Assembly: GCA_963707835.1 (NCBI GenBank)
Contig: CAVPRI010000001.1
Coordinates: 372,001 to 436,000 of the forward strand
Length of the DNA stretch: 64,000 bases
Origin: Bog-473 sp963707835
Lineage (GTDB): Bacteria; Actinomycetota; Acidimicrobiia; Acidimicrobiales; RAAP-2
Direction of reading: 5' to 3'
The stretch's first letter is position 1. Each line of letters opens with the position of its first letter. Below, piece after piece: positions 35,790 through 45,396 of the stretch. The notes below the pieces were generated by a model, which was not told the origin of the DNA, made no database searches, and saw only the letters and a program-made list of their open reading frames with translations. The translations under genes and the position numbers were made by a program.

Positions 35790-36907
35790 ATGGCAGCCCA
35801 GCGCGAGTGGTTCGAAAAGGATTACTACAAGGTGCTCGGCGTCGTCTCGACGGCGACCGACAAGGAGATCACGCGCGCCTACCGGAAGCTGGCCAAGGAG
35901 CACCATCCCGACGCCAACCCGGGATCCGAGGAGCGCTTCAAGGAGATCAGCGCGGCCTACGACGTCCTCGGCGACGCCGAGAAGCGCAAGGAATACGACG
36001 AGGTCCGCCAGCACGGTCCTATCGGCGGCGGTTTCGGCGGTCCGGGCGGCGGAACCTTCCGGATGGAGGACATGGGCGACCTGAGCGACCTGTTCGGGGG
36101 GCTCTTCGGCGGCGGCGGTGGCGCCGGTGGACGACGGACCCAGCGCGGGCCCCGAGCGCGGCGCCGACATGGAGGCCCAGCTGCACCTCTCCTTCGAGGA
36201 CGCCGTCCACGGGGTGACCACCTCGGTCAACGTGCCGAGCGAGGGCGCGTTGCTCGAACTGCCGCGGTTCGGGAGCCGCCCCGGGCACCTCGACGCACAC
36301 CTGCCCGCGCTGTGGGGGGACCGGCAGCCTCAACGACAACCAGGGGCTGTTCTCCCTCAGCACGGTGTGCCCGGACTGCATGGGCCGCGGCTCGCTCTTC
36401 GACACGCCCTGCCCGGTGTGTCGGGGCACCGGCACCGAGCAGAAGGTCCGCTCGGTGAAGGTCCGGATCCCCGCCGGCGTCGAGGGCGGGCAGCGCATCC
36501 GGGTGAAAGGACGCGGGGCACCGGGACAGGGCATGGCCCCACCGGGAGACCTCTACGTGGTCGTCCATGTCTCGAGGCACTCGACGTTCGGCCGGAGCGG
36601 GCGCAACCTCACGCTCAGCGTGCCGGTCTCCTTCCCCGAGGCCGCGCTCGGGACCACGGTCACGGTGCCCACGCTCGACGGTACGGTGACCCTGCGGGTG
36701 CCACCCGGGACCCAGTCGGGGCGCACGTTGCGCGTGCGCGGTCGGGGAGTCCCGGCCGCCGCAGGGCGCAACGGCGCCAAGGCCGGCGACCTGCTGGTGA
36801 AGGTCGAGGTGCAGGTGCCCACCGAGCTGACCGAGGAGCAGCGTGCCGCCATCGAGTCGCTGGCGGCGGTGACCGAGCCGCCGCCGCGGGTGGGGGCGGA
36901 GCAGTGA
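35790..36907 (+). CDS. dnaJ: chaperone protein DnaJ (Hsp40), two frameshifts
   Basis: Repaired to about 371 residues. The J domain has the HPD motif ('EHHPDANPGSEERFKEI'), followed by a Gly/Phe-rich linker. Frame breaks near 36150 and near 36245, each one extra base, hide the start of the zinc-finger domain; in the third frame it reads 'RCSNCRGSGAA', 'CPRCGGTGSL', 'CPDCMGRGSL' and 'CPVCRGTGTE', the four CxxCxGxG-type repeats. The C-terminal substrate domain follows ('VRIPAGVEGGQRIRVKGRG'). It stimulates DnaK ATPase and delivers clients. The stop overlaps the hspR start by GTGA. Confidence 0.92.
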
Positions 36908-37296
36908 CGCCCCCCCGTCAGCGCGACGCCGACCAGGCCGTCTACGTGATCTCGGTGGCGGCCGAGCTCACCGGGATGCACCCGCAGACCCTGCGCATCT
37001 ACGAGCGCAAGGGATTGCTCGATCCGTCGCGCACCAGCGGTGGGAGCCGCCGGTTCTCCGAGCGCGACCTCGAACGGCTCCGGCACATCCAGGAGCTGAC
37101 GGCGACCGGGCTCAACCTCGAGGGAGTACGGCGGGTGCTCGAGCTCGAGGCCGACCTGGCCCGTCTGCGGGCCGAGCTGGCCGAGGTGCGGGCACAGGCC
37201 CTCGACGCCATCGCGGCAACACATCGCCAGTACCGGCGCGACCTCGTGCCGCTGCGCCAATCGCCCGTGCCCTACCGGGTCGGCCGGCGCAACTAG
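36904..37296 (+). CDS. hspR: heat shock repressor HspR (MerR family)
   Basis: 130 residues with a MerR-type helix-turn-helix: 'YVISVAAELTGMHPQTLRIYERKGLLDPSRTSGGSRRFSERDLERL', then a coiled coil ('RVLELEADLARLRAELAEVRAQ'). The start GTG 36904 overlaps the dnaJ stop, so it is translated with the chaperones. In actinobacteria HspR represses the dnaK operon and clpB through HAIR elements with DnaK as corepressor; its place here between dnaJ and clpB matches. No complete HAIR site was found by eye. Confidence 0.9.
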   Translation: MTPPRQRDADQAVYVISVAAELTGMHPQTLRIYERKGLLDPSRTSGGSRRFSERDLERLRHIQELTATGLNLEGVRRVLELEADLARLRAELAEVRAQALDAIAATHRQYRRDLVPLRQSPVPYRVGRRN

Positions 37297-37366
37297 GCGT
37301 GACCGAAACGACGACCATGCTCCACACCACGAAGATAGAGACGATCAGAACAAAGAGGACGGCACC

Positions 37367-39856
37367 ATGCCGATAGACCCAGAACGCTGGACCAACAACA
37401 CCAAGGCCGCCTTCAGCGCGGCCACCGGTCACGCCGCGTCGTCGAACCACCCCGAGCTCACGCCGGCGCACCTGCTCGACGCGCTGCTCCAGCAGCAGGA
37501 GACCATGACCCGCCCGCTGCTGACCCAGGTCGGCGTCGATCCGGACGTGCTGGCGGGCAAGGTCCACGACCAGCTGCTACGCCTTCCCCAGGCCCAGGGA
37601 GGCTCGGAGCCGCAGCTGTCGCGTGACGCCCGGACGGTGCTCGAGGCGGCCGACCAGAGCCGGCGGGACCTCGGTGACGACTACGTCTCCGTCGAGCACC
37701 TGATCCTGGCCCTGGCGGACCAGATCGGCGTCACCAAGGATGCCCTCCTGACCGCGCTGCGCGCCGTCCGGGGCAACCACCGGGTCACCACGGCCGACCC
37801 CGAGCAGACCTACCAGGCGCTGGCCAAGTACGGGCGGGACCTGACCGAGGCAGCCCGGGAGGGAAAGCTCGACCCGGTCATCGGGCGCGACGAAGAGATC
37901 CGCCGGGTCATCCAGGTGCTCTCGCGGCGGACCAAGAACAACCCGGTGCTGATCGGGGAGCCCGGCGTGGGCAAGACGGCCATCGTCGAGGGGCTGGCCA
38001 ACCGGATCATCGAGGGGGACGTTCCCGAGGGGCTCAAGGGCAAGCGCGTCGTGGCGTTGGATCTCGGGTCGATGGTGGCCGGGGCCAAGTACCGCGGCGA
38101 GTTCGAGGAGCGGCTCAAGGCCGTGCTCAAGGAGATCACCGACGCCGAAGGGGAGGTGGTCACCTTCATCGACGAGCTGCACACGATCGTCGGTGCTGGC
38201 GCGGCCGAGGGGGCGATGGACGCCGGGCAGATGATCAAGCCCATGCTGGCCCGCGGCGAGCTGCGCCTCATCGGCGCGACCACACTCGACGAATACCGCA
38301 CCTCGATCGAGAAGGACGCCGCGCTCGAGCGCCGCTTCCAGCCCGTGTTCGTGGGGGAGCCTTCGGTGGAGGACACGGTGGCCATCTTGCGCGGGCTCAA
38401 GGAGCGCTACGAGGTCCATCACGGCGTGCGCATCCAAGACGCCGCCCTGGTCTCGGCCGCTGTACTCTCCGATCGCTACGTCACCGGGCGGTTCCTGCCG
38501 GACAAGGCGATCGACCTGGTCGACGAGGCGGCGTCGAAGCTGCGCATCGAGATCGACTCCATGCCCACCGAGCTCGACCAGATCACGCGACGCATCCGCC
38601 AGCTCGAGATCGAGAAAGTGGCGCTCGAGAAGGAGACGGACGACCCCTCGAAGGAGCGCCTGGGCAAGCTCGAGCGCGAGCTGGCCGAGCTGGGGGAGCA
38701 GCGCGACGGCATGGCGGCCCACTGGCAGCAGGAGAAGCAGTGCATCGACGTCATCCGCCAGCTCAAGGAGGAACAGACGGCACGGACCGAGGAGGCCGGC
38801 CGGCTCGAGCGCGACGGTGACCTGGCCGGCGCGTCCGCCGTCCGCTACGGCGAGATGCCCGATCTGGATCGCCGCATCGACGAGGCCACGGCAGATCTGG
38901 CCAAGCTGCAGGCCTCCACGCGGTTCTTGAAGGAGGAGGTCGACGCCGAGGACATCGCCGAAGTGGTGGCGCGCTGGACGGGGGTCCCCGTGTCACGGCT
39001 CATGGAGGGCGAGATCCAGAAGCTGGTGCGGCTGGAAGGCACGCTCCACGAGCGGGTGGTCGGGCAGGAAGAGGCCGTGTCGGCCGTCGCCAACGCCATC
39101 CGGCGTAGCCGGGCGGGGTTGAGCGATCCCAACCGGCCGATCGGCTCGTTCTTGTTCCTGGGCCCGACCGGAGTCGGGAAGACCGAGTTGGCGCGTGCCC
39201 TGGCCGAGTTCCTCTTCGACGACGAGCGGGCCATGGTGCGCATCGACATGAGCGAATACATGGAGAAGCATGCCGTCTCCCGCCTGGTCGGCGCCCCCCC
39301 CGGGTATGTCGGCTACGAGGAGGGCGGCCAGTTGACCGAGGCGGTGCGGCGGCGCCCCTACTCGGTGGTCCTGCTCGACGAGCTCGAGAAGGCGCACTCC
39401 GATGTCTTCAACATCTTGCTGCAGGTGCTCGAGGACGGTCGGCTGACCGACGGGCAGGGCCGCACGGTCGACTTCACCAACACCGTCTTGATCATGACCT
39501 CCAACCTCAGGGGCGAGCCGACGGACTACTTCAAACCTGAGTTCGTCAACCGGATCGACGAGATCGTCCGCTTCCGTTCGCTCTCAGAGGCCGATCTCTC
39601 GGTCATCGTCGAGATCCAGCTCGGGCGGCTGCGTGACCGGCTGGCCGAGCGCCGGCTCTCGCTCGTGGTCACTCCCGAGGCCGAGGCCTGGCTGGCGCGG
39701 GCGGGGTACGACCCCGACTTCGGCGCCCGGCCCCTCCGGCGGGTGCTGCAGCGGGCCATCGAGGACCCGTTGGCTCTTGCCCTCCTCGAGGGCAAGTACG
39801 GCGATGGGGCCACGGTCACCGTCGAGGTGGAGGGTGACGCCATCGTCCTGCGCTGA
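37367..39856 (+). CDS. clpB: ATP-dependent disaggregase ClpB
   Basis: 829 residues, intact frame. Domain order: Clp N-domain repeats (residues 5-140), AAA-1 with Walker A 'GEPGVGKT' and Walker B 'VVTFIDELH', the coiled-coil M domain (about 405-520, rich in 'KLERELAELGEQRDG'), and AAA-2 with 'GPTGVGKT', 'VVLLDELEKA' and 'GYDPDFGARPLRR'. The link between 'IMTSNL' and 'FKPEFVNRIDE' is about 10 residues shorter than in mycobacterial ClpB. It works with DnaK/DnaJ to rescue aggregates. Preceded by hspR, by which it is probably repressed. Confidence 0.93.
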   Translation: MPIDPERWTNNTKAAFSAATGHAASSNHPELTPAHLLDALLQQQETMTRPLLTQVGVDPDVLAGKVHDQLLRLPQAQGGSEPQLSRDARTVLEAADQSRRDLGDDYVSVEHLILALADQIGVTKDALLTALRAVRGNHRVTTADPEQTYQALAKYGRDLTEAAREGKLDPVIGRDEEIRRVIQVLSRRTKNNPVLIGEPGVGKTAIVEGLANRIIEGDVPEGLKGKRVVALDLGSMVAGAKYRGEFEERLKAVLKEITDAEGEVVTFIDELHTIVGAGAAEGAMDAGQMIKPMLARGELRLIGATTLDEYRTSIEKDAALERRFQPVFVGEPSVEDTVAILRGLKERYEVHHGVRIQDAALVSAAVLSDRYVTGRFLPDKAIDLVDEAASKLRIEIDSMPTELDQITRRIRQLEIEKVALEKETDDPSKERLGKLERELAELGEQRDGMAAHWQQEKQCIDVIRQLKEEQTARTEEAGRLERDGDLAGASAVRYGEMPDLDRRIDEATADLAKLQASTRFLKEEVDAEDIAEVVARWTGVPVSRLMEGEIQKLVRLEGTLHERVVGQEEAVSAVANAIRRSRAGLSDPNRPIGSFLFLGPTGVGKTELARALAEFLFDDERAMVRIDMSEYMEKHAVSRLVGAPPGYVGYEEGGQLTEAVRRRPYSVVLLDELEKAHSDVFNILLQVLEDGRLTDGQGRTVDFTNTVLIMTSNLRGEPTDYFKPEFVNRIDEIVRFRSLSEADLSVIVEIQLGRLRDRLAERRLSLVVTPEAEAWLARAGYDPDFGARPLRRVLQRAIEDPLALALLEGKYGDGATVTVEVEGDAIVLR

Positions 39857-39902
39857 GGCGAGCGGCGCCCGGCCCCGTCGAAGACGGCGACGTCGCCCAG
39901 TG

Positions 39903-41268
39903 TCAGTGCCCCCGGAAGCGCGGCAGTCCGAATGCGGCCGAGGAGCCGAGAGCATGGAGCGGTGTGTGTGCGACGATGGCCGCGGGGAGTCCATTGGATG
40001 CCTGGAGTGTGGGCGAGCCATCGGTGGCCATCCCCACTACCTGGCCCAGACCGAAGCCGACCCCGCTGCCGTAGAACGGCGCGTCGCCGAAGGTGAACAG
40101 CCCGCCGTCGGCCGCGCTGAACCAGTACCCGCCGCCTGTGGGCATGGTGGCCATGCCCACGATGGGCTGGTTGAGGTGGATCGCCCCGGTCGACCCGTAG
40201 AACTGGGCGTCGCCGAAGGAGAAGATGCCGCCGTCGGAGGCCACCAGCCAGTAACCGCCCCCATCGGGGGTCGACGCCATGCCCACGATCGGCTTGTTCA
40301 GGTGGAGGGCCCCGGTGGACCCGTAGAACTCGCGCGCCGCCGAAGGAGAAGATGCCGCCGTCGGAAGCCACCAGCCAGTAGCCCACCACCTGATTGCTGC
40401 GAGGGTTGCGCACTGTCGCCATGCCGACGATCGGCTTGTTCAGGTGGAGGGCCCCGGTCGAGCCGTAGAACGGGGCGTCGCCGAAGGAGAAGATGCCGCC
40501 GTCGGAAGCCACCATCCAGTAGCCGCCGGAGTCAGAGGTCGCCGCCATGCCAACGATGGGCTTGTTGAGCCGCAGGTTGCCCGTCGAGCCGTGGAAGGCG
40601 GCGTCGCCGAAGGAGAAGATGCCGCCGTCGGAAGCCACCAGCCAGTACCCACCGTTGTCGCCCGTCGGTGTGATGTCGACGATGGGCTGGTTCAGCGAGG
40701 CAACGTTCGACAGGTCCCCGTAGAAGCCGGCGTCGCCGGCGTTGAAGACGTCGCCGTCGGAGTCGACCTGGTAGTAGCCGATGGCACCGTTGCCCTGGAG
40801 ATTGGTGGTCACGCCCGTGGTGTCGGCCGAGCCCTTGAGGGTCACCGTCGCCGGTCGTGGGCCGAGCGCTCCGGGGACGAAGTCCACCTCTGGTTGGCAA
40901 GATGCCCCGGCGTCTAGAACGATCGCGGTGCCGCTAACAGTGCAATCGCCGGGACGTACTGCATAATCGTTGCCCCCAGTGCCGGCGAACGACACGCCGG
41001 AGATAAGGTCGATGTTGTCGGGGGCGCCACCATTATTTGTCAAGGTCACGGTGTTCAGCGGCAGGGAGTAGGTCCCGAGGGTGGTGTCGGCGAACTGCAC
41101 CGTGGCGGGGCTCAGCGCGAGGTCATGAGGAGTGGCGGCTCCGGCTATCGGACCGAGGGCCACAGGCATCACTGCGACGGTCACGAGGCAGGCCAGCCCC
41201 ACGAGCGCTTTGCGCCCCGGTCGAGGAGATCCAGTCCCCACTGCACCGTGCTGTCGCGTGCTTCTCAC
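39903..41268 (-). CDS. secreted beta-propeller-like repeat protein with N-terminal Ig-like domain (one frameshift)
   Basis: About 454 residues after repair of one break near 40330. A signal peptide (about residues 18-45, ending 'GAAT') precedes an Ig-like 'choice-of-anchor D' domain ('LALSPATVQFADTTLGTYSLP'). Then come six imperfect repeats of about 42 residues with the core 'GGYWLVASDGGIFSFGDA' and 'GSTGALHLNKPIVGMA'. Such repeats are abundant in Acidimicrobiales secreted proteins and probably fold as a six-bladed propeller; their ligand or enzyme role is unknown. The GTG at 41268 is divergent from purA. Ends 'AAFGLPRFRGH'. Confidence 0.75.
39985..40785. repeat. six tandem ~126-bp coding repeats
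   Basis: Direct DNA repeats coding the 42-residue units of the secreted repeat protein; the string GAGAAGATGCCGCCGTCGGA occurs in several units on the plus strand. High identity makes this segment prone to assembly error, and the frame break near 40330 lies inside it. Confidence 0.7.
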
Positions 41269-41492
41269 TGAGCCACCCCTCTCGGACTTGGCGCATCTCC
41301 AGTTGCGAGGACCCTAGCGGCTCACGCCATCCGCGGACAGAACTGTCACGGATCTTTGTGACGCGAATGTGGCGCCGGCATCGTCAGCCCAGGCGGAGGG
41401 GAGGCCACCCCGGCACGGGGCACCGGGAGGGCAATTCAGCCGGGGTTACACTGGTGCGTAATCCGAGGCGAGTGAGCGAACGGAGAAATTCA

Positions 41493-42776
41493 GTGCCCGC
41501 AACCGTGGTGGTCGGGACCCAGTGGGGCGACGAGGGGAAGGGCAAGCTGACCGACCTCCTCGCCGGCGACATGGACATGGTGGTGCGCTACCAGGGCGGT
41601 CACAACGCCGGCCACCGCATCGTGGTCGACGGTGATGCCTTCGCCCTCCAGCTGGTCCCGAGCGGCATTCTCTATGACCACATCACGCCGGTCATCGGCA
41701 ACGGGGTGGTGGTGGACCCCGCCGTGCTCCTCGACGAGCTCGATGCCCTGGCGGCCAAGGGGGTGGACACCAGCCGGCTGGTCGTGAGTGGCAACGCCCA
41801 CCTGATCATGCCGTACCACCAGGAGCTGGACCGTGTGACCGAGCGATTCTTGGGCAAGAACGCCCTGGGCACCACCAAGCGGGGGATCGGGCCCGCCTAC
41901 GCGGACAAGGCGGCGCGGGTGGGCCTGCGGGTGCAGGACCTGTTCGACCCGAAGATCTTCCGCCAGAAGCTCGACGTGGTGCTCAAGGAGAAGAACGCCA
42001 TCCTGGCGAAGGTCTACAACCGGCTGCCCCTGTCGGGCGACGAGATCGCAGATCGGTACCTCGGTGAGTACGCGCCCAGGATCGAGCCCATGGTGGGTGA
42101 CACGGTCGGCATGATCCACGACGCGCTCGACAAGGGACGTGAGGTGCTGATGGAGGGGGCGCAGGCCACGTTCCTCGATCTGGACCACGGCACCTATCCC
42201 TTCGTGACCTCCTCGAACCCGGTGGCCGGGGGGGCCTGCACCGGCACGGGACTCGGGCCGCGCCACATCGGGAGGGTCATCGGCATCGCCAAGGCCTACG
42301 TCACGCGGGTCGGGGCCGGGCCCTTCCCCACCGAGCAGGAGAACGACATCGGCGACCTGCTGGTCGAGCGAGGCCACGAGTTCGGGACCAACACGGGACG
42401 CAAGCGGCGGTGTGGCTGGTTCGACGCCGTCATGTTGCGCCAGGCCGTGCGGCTCAACTCGCTGAGCGAGGTCGCCCTGACCAAGCTCGACGTCCTCGAC
42501 ACCTTCGAGAACGTCAAGGTCTGTGTGGCCTACGAGACCGACGGCATCCGCTACACCCACCTGCCGTACCACCAGTCGACCTTTCACAAGGCGGTGCCGG
42601 TCTACGAGGAGCTGCCCGGTTGGCGCACGGACCTGAGTGCAGCCACCGCGCCGGGGGACATGCCGGGGGCGGCGCGCGACTACGTGGCCTTCCTCTCGGA
42701 GCAGATCGGGGTTCCCGTCCACTTCGTGGGGGTCGGGCCGGGTCGCGAGCAGACCGTCTCGTTCGCTACAGCGTGA
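41493..42776 (+). CDS. purA: adenylosuccinate synthetase
   Basis: 427 residues from GTG 41493: 'PATVVVGTQWGDEGKGKL' is the conserved P-loop start with the catalytic Asp, followed by 'RYQGGHNAGHRIV', 'TTKRGIGPAYADK' and 'TGRKRRCGWFDAV'. Catalyses IMP + Asp + GTP to adenylosuccinate, the first step to AMP. Its stop overlaps the purD start (GTGA at 42773). Upstream, 41345-41362 holds an inverted repeat GTCAC-N8-GTGAC in the divergent region shared with the repeat protein. Confidence 0.95.
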   Translation: MPATVVVGTQWGDEGKGKLTDLLAGDMDMVVRYQGGHNAGHRIVVDGDAFALQLVPSGILYDHITPVIGNGVVVDPAVLLDELDALAAKGVDTSRLVVSGNAHLIMPYHQELDRVTERFLGKNALGTTKRGIGPAYADKAARVGLRVQDLFDPKIFRQKLDVVLKEKNAILAKVYNRLPLSGDEIADRYLGEYAPRIEPMVGDTVGMIHDALDKGREVLMEGAQATFLDLDHGTYPFVTSSNPVAGGACTGTGLGPRHIGRVIGIAKAYVTRVGAGPFPTEQENDIGDLLVERGHEFGTNTGRKRRCGWFDAVMLRQAVRLNSLSEVALTKLDVLDTFENVKVCVAYETDGIRYTHLPYHQSTFHKAVPVYEELPGWRTDLSAATAPGDMPGAARDYVAFLSEQIGVPVHFVGVGPGREQTVSFATA

Positions 42777-44095
42777 GGGTCTGCGTCGTCGGAAGCGGTG
42801 GTCGCGAGCACACGCTCGCCCACGTCCTCTCCCGCACCGCCGATGTGGTGGTCGCGCCGGGGAACCCGGGGATGGCCCCGCCCATCGAGGTCACGGATGC
42901 GCTACCCCAAGAGGTCGAGGCCGACCTCTTCGTGGTCGGGCCGGAGGCACCGTTGGTGGCCGGGCTGGCCGACGCCCTGCGGGCGCAGGGCAAGGCCGTC
43001 ATGGGACCGGGTGCGGACGGGGCGTTGCTCGAGGGTTCCAAAGCCTTCATGAAGGACGTGCTGTGTGCGGCCGGCGTGCCGACGGCGCGCCACGCCACCT
43101 TCGACGCCCTCGAGGTCGACGCCGCACGCGCCTACCTCGACAGCCTGCCCGGCCCCTGGGTCGTCAAGACCGACGGCCTGGCCGCCGGCAAGGGAGTCCT
43201 GGTGGCCTCGACGCTCGAAGAGGCTGGCGACGACGTCGTCGCCAAGCTGTCGGGCGCCGCTTTCGGTGATGCGGGCCGCCACATCGTGATCGAGGAGGGG
43301 CTGGCCGGGGAGGAGTGCTCGTTGCTCGTCCTCTGCGACGGCATCCACGCCGTGCCGCTGCTCCCCGCGCAGGACTTCAAGCGCATCGGCGACGGTGATG
43401 CCGGACCGAACACGGGGGGGATGGGGGCCTACGCGCCCATGCCCCATGTCGGTTCGGCCGAGGTGGACGCCCTCATGGATGCTGCCGTCCTGCCGCTCGT
43501 GGCCGAGCTGCGCCGACGGGGCATCGACTACCGGGGTGTGCTCTACGCCGGCCTCATGCTGACGGCCGAGGGGCCCAAGGTGATCGAGTACAACGTCCGC
43601 TTCGGCGACCCCGAAGCCCAGGTGGTCCTGCCTCTCTTGTCCTCGGACCCGGCCGAGCTGTTCCTGGCCGTCGCCTCGGGCGAACTCGACCCGAGCCGCC
43701 CGCCGGCCGGCACCGGGGAGGCGGCCGTCTGCGTCGTCCTGGCCTCCCAGGGTTACCCCGAGAGCCCGCGCACGGGCAACCGTATCGAGGGGCTCACCCC
43801 GACGGGCCAGTCGGTGGCCGGGGTCGAAGGAGTGACCGTCTTCCATGCCGGCACCCGCCGCCACGGGGCGAGCGGGCCCTTCTTCACTACCGGGGGACGT
43901 GTGCTCGGGGTCACCGCGGTGGCCCCGTCGTTGACCGAGGCGCGCCGGCGCGCCTACGCCGGAGCAGCACCGATCGAATGGGAAGGAATGCAGATGCGCC
44001 ACGACATCGCGGCCCGGGTGGCCGGTGGGACCCCCGCCGGAGCGACCGGAGCCCCGTTCATCTCCGAGGCCGTGGTGACCGGGAGCGCGCAGTGA
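42773..44095 (+). CDS. purD: phosphoribosylamine-glycine ligase (GARS)
   Basis: 440 residues from GTG 42773, overlapping the purA stop. Motifs: 'VVGSGGREHTL', 'GPEAPLVAGLAD', the ATP-grasp core 'WVVKTDGLAAGKGVLVA', 'GPNTGGMGAYAP' and 'EYNVRFGDPEAQ' (metal site). It joins phosphoribosylamine and glycine with ATP. The C-terminus extends about 25 residues past the usual end ('DIAARVAGGTPAGATG'). Stop overlaps the purB start. Confidence 0.95.
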   Translation: MRVCVVGSGGREHTLAHVLSRTADVVVAPGNPGMAPPIEVTDALPQEVEADLFVVGPEAPLVAGLADALRAQGKAVMGPGADGALLEGSKAFMKDVLCAAGVPTARHATFDALEVDAARAYLDSLPGPWVVKTDGLAAGKGVLVASTLEEAGDDVVAKLSGAAFGDAGRHIVIEEGLAGEECSLLVLCDGIHAVPLLPAQDFKRIGDGDAGPNTGGMGAYAPMPHVGSAEVDALMDAAVLPLVAELRRRGIDYRGVLYAGLMLTAEGPKVIEYNVRFGDPEAQVVLPLLSSDPAELFLAVASGELDPSRPPAGTGEAAVCVVLASQGYPESPRTGNRIEGLTPTGQSVAGVEGVTVFHAGTRRHGASGPFFTTGGRVLGVTAVAPSLTEARRRAYAGAAPIEWEGMQMRHDIAARVAGGTPAGATGAPFISEAVVTGSAQ

Positions 44096-45396
44096 TCCCT
44101 CGCTACGCCCCGGCCGACATGGCCGCGCTGTTCAATGACACCGCCCGCTTCTCGATGTGGCTCGAGGTCGAGCTGCTGGCGACGGAGGCCCAGGCCGCCG
44201 TGGGGGCTGTGCCGCGAGAGGACGCGGTCACGTGCCGGGCCAAGGCGCCCGTGGTCGACGACGTGTTCGTCACCGAGGTGCTCGAGCGCGAGAAGGTCAC
44301 CGACCACGATGTCGCCGCCTTCGTGGACGTCGTGCAGGAGCGCATCGGTGCGCCGGCCGGATCGCAGATCCACTACGGGCTGACCTCCTCCGACGTGGTG
44401 GACACCGCGCTCTGCGCCACCCTCACCCGGGCCGCCGACCTGCTGCTCGACGACCTCGATGCCTTCGTCGACGCGCTGAAGGAGCGTGCCCTCCAGCTGA
44501 TGGACGTCCCCGTGACCGGTCGCACCCACGGCATGCACGCCGAGCCCACCACCTTCGGCGCCAAGTTCGCGCTCTGGGCCCTGCAAGCGGACCGCGACCG
44601 GCGCCGCATGCGCGCCGCTCGCGCCGCCGTCGCCGTGGGCAAGCTCTCGGGCGCGGTGGGGACGTACTCGAACATCGAGCCCGAGGTCGAAGCCCGGGTG
44701 TGTGCCGCCCTGGGCCTCACCCCAGTGCCCGCCACACAGGTCATCGCCCGCGATCGCCACGCCGAGTACTTCTACGCGTGCGCGTCCGTCGGCAGCACAA
44801 TCGAGCTGATGTGCACCGAGATCCGCCACCTGGCTCGCAGCGAGGTGGGGGAGGCGGAGGAGCCCTTCGGAGCGGGTCAGAAGGGCAGCTCGGCCATGCC
44901 GCACAAGCGCAATCCTGTGCTCTCGGAGCGCCTCTGCGGGCTGGCCCGCCTGCTCCGGGGCTACCTGGGCGCCGGGCTCGAGAACGTGGCGCTGTGGCAC
45001 GAGCGCGACATCTCGCACAGCTCGGTCGAGCGGGTCTCGCTGCCCGACGCCTCCCTGCTGACCTGCTACATGCTGCGCAAGGCCACCGGTCTGGCGGCGG
45101 GACTGGTGGTCCACTCGGAACGGGCCCGGCAGAACCTGACCGAGGGCACGCTGGGCCTGGTGTTCTCGCAGTCGGTGCTGCTGGCCCTGGTCTCCGCCGG
45201 ACGCACCCGGGACGAGGCGTACCGGATCGTCCAGCGCGATGCCCGACAGGCCTGGGAGGAGCGCCGCCCCCTCCGCTCCATCCTCGAGGCGGATCCGGAG
45301 GTGACGCTGAGCGACGGGCAGCTCGACGAGGCGTTCGACCTGTCCCGCACCTTGCGCCACGCCGACCGCTTCGCCGACGCACTGGCTGCACTGTGA
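44092..45396 (+). CDS. purB: adenylosuccinate lyase
   Basis: 434 residues from GTG 44092 (overlaps purD). The fumarase/aspartase superfamily signature 'GSSAMPHKRNP' is present, with 'HYGLTSSDVVDT' and 'GRTHGMHAEPTTFG' carrying the catalytic His region. Splits SAICAR to AICAR and adenylosuccinate to AMP, each releasing fumarate. Stop overlaps purC start (GTGA at 45393). Confidence 0.95.
   Translation: MIPRYAPADMAALFNDTARFSMWLEVELLATEAQAAVGAVPREDAVTCRAKAPVVDDVFVTEVLEREKVTDHDVAAFVDVVQERIGAPAGSQIHYGLTSSDVVDTALCATLTRAADLLLDDLDAFVDALKERALQLMDVPVTGRTHGMHAEPTTFGAKFALWALQADRDRRRMRAARAAVAVGKLSGAVGTYSNIEPEVEARVCAALGLTPVPATQVIARDRHAEYFYACASVGSTIELMCTEIRHLARSEVGEAEEPFGAGQKGSSAMPHKRNPVLSERLCGLARLLRGYLGAGLENVALWHERDISHSSVERVSLPDASLLTCYMLRKATGLAAGLVVHSERARQNLTEGTLGLVFSQSVLLALVSAGRTRDEAYRIVQRDARQAWEERRPLRSILEADPEVTLSDGQLDEAFDLSRTLRHADRFADALAAL

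Noticed and set aside
39985..40785. Repeat array resembling CRISPR
   Set aside because: Repeats are about 126 bp, contiguous and in frame, coding for a protein repeat; there are no spacers or cas genes.
44157..45392. Long in-frame extension upstream of purC
   Set aside because: It is the +1 shadow of purB; the GTG at 45393 with GTGA overlap and the family start 'LHSGKVRELYD' define purC.
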